Of a stretch of DNA of 64,000 nucleotides, positions 63,943 to 64,000 are shown piece after piece. The first letter of the stretch is position 1. The number at the start of each line of letters is the position of its first letter. This DNA is from an uncultured Alistipes sp. (GTDB lineage: Bacteria > Bacteroidota > Bacteroidia > Bacteroidales > Rikenellaceae). The DNA is taken from contig CALUIK010000001.1 in NCBI GenBank assembly GCA_944320685.1, positions 248,001 to 312,000 of the forward strand, written 5' to 3'. The position numbers and the translations under genes were made by a program. The notes under the pieces were generated by a model that searched no databases, was not told the origin of the DNA, and was given only the letters and a program-made list of their open reading frames with translations.

Positions 63943-64000
63943 CGGCGCACCCGCCCCTGCGGCAAACGCATAACGACACAACGTATACGGGAGACCTTCG

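Overview
The window looks like chromosome from a Bacteroidota gut commensal, most likely Alistipes or another member of the Rikenellaceae. Four things point there: a high-GC, Bacteroidetes-type gene set; promoters of the form TTTG-N19-20-TAnnTTTG; many secreted Sus-era proteins (TlpA thioredoxins, a fimbrillin, OmpA/PorT-like barrels, GH2/GH5/GH76 enzymes, lipoproteins); and housekeeping genes of Bacteroidetes type (single-chain glycyl-tRNA synthetase, PPDK, YitT, ABC-F). The genus is an inference. No phage, IS element, CRISPR array or plasmid gene was found.

Layout. 1-7.1 kb: the 3' part of a TlpA-like thioredoxin, ruvC, a GNAT acetyltransferase with gcvT, and a large M16 peptidase. 7.1-9.8 kb: a PadR/DUF2812 pair and gdhA. 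9.8-17.0 kb: a CYTH protein, a GH76 lipoprotein, a ThuA-like protein, groES-groEL and a heparinase II/III-like enzyme. 17.1-19.8 kb: convergent tRNA-His and tRNA-Arg, then a 38-codon peptide gene directly ahead of a fimbrillin-like lipoprotein. 19.8-26 kb: mnmA with a degenerate EEP-fold protein, ppdK, and a TlpA lipoprotein. 26-36.8 kb: miaB-yitT, plsY, an acyl-CoA/ACP ligase, a GH5 enzyme, a LytS/LytR two-component system, a solitary HsdR-N nuclease-like protein, and a truncated GH2 protein. 36.8-43.8 kb: tRNA-Lys, kdtA, pepE-lgt-yraN, acpP, rnc and radC. 43.8-52.4 kb: two paralogous outer-membrane barrels, glyS, ruvX-def, a GH2 beta-galactosidase-like enzyme, and an unknown secreted protein. 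52.4-64 kb: a CE1-like esterase, fabD, a ROK regulator with a GNAT protein, rmuC-ppa-propeller, rpe-ABC-F, and two more outer-membrane barrels.

How the genes work together. Envelope and lipid functions are scattered but numerous: PlsY, the acyl ligase, AcpP, FabD, KdtA, Lgt, and many lipoproteins that depend on Lgt. DNA and RNA maintenance is represented by RuvC, RuvX, RadC, RmuC, RNase III, MiaB and MnmA. The carbohydrate enzymes (GH76, heparinase-like, GH5, GH2, CE1-like) are dispersed singletons with no SusC/SusD pair, so this window holds no classical polysaccharide utilisation locus.

The observations most worth a second look are: (i) an RNase III with about 350 extra residues carrying three near-identical Arg/Lys-rich repeats; (ii) the absence of fabF from its usual place between acpP and rnc; (iii) a tiny peptide gene coupled to a fimbrillin gene, with no standard promoter but a long inverted repeat upstream; (iv) an EEP-fold protein that has lost all its key catalytic positions; (v) a LytS kinase with a basic insertion in its ATP lid; and (vi) duplicated barrel genes that share a leader element.
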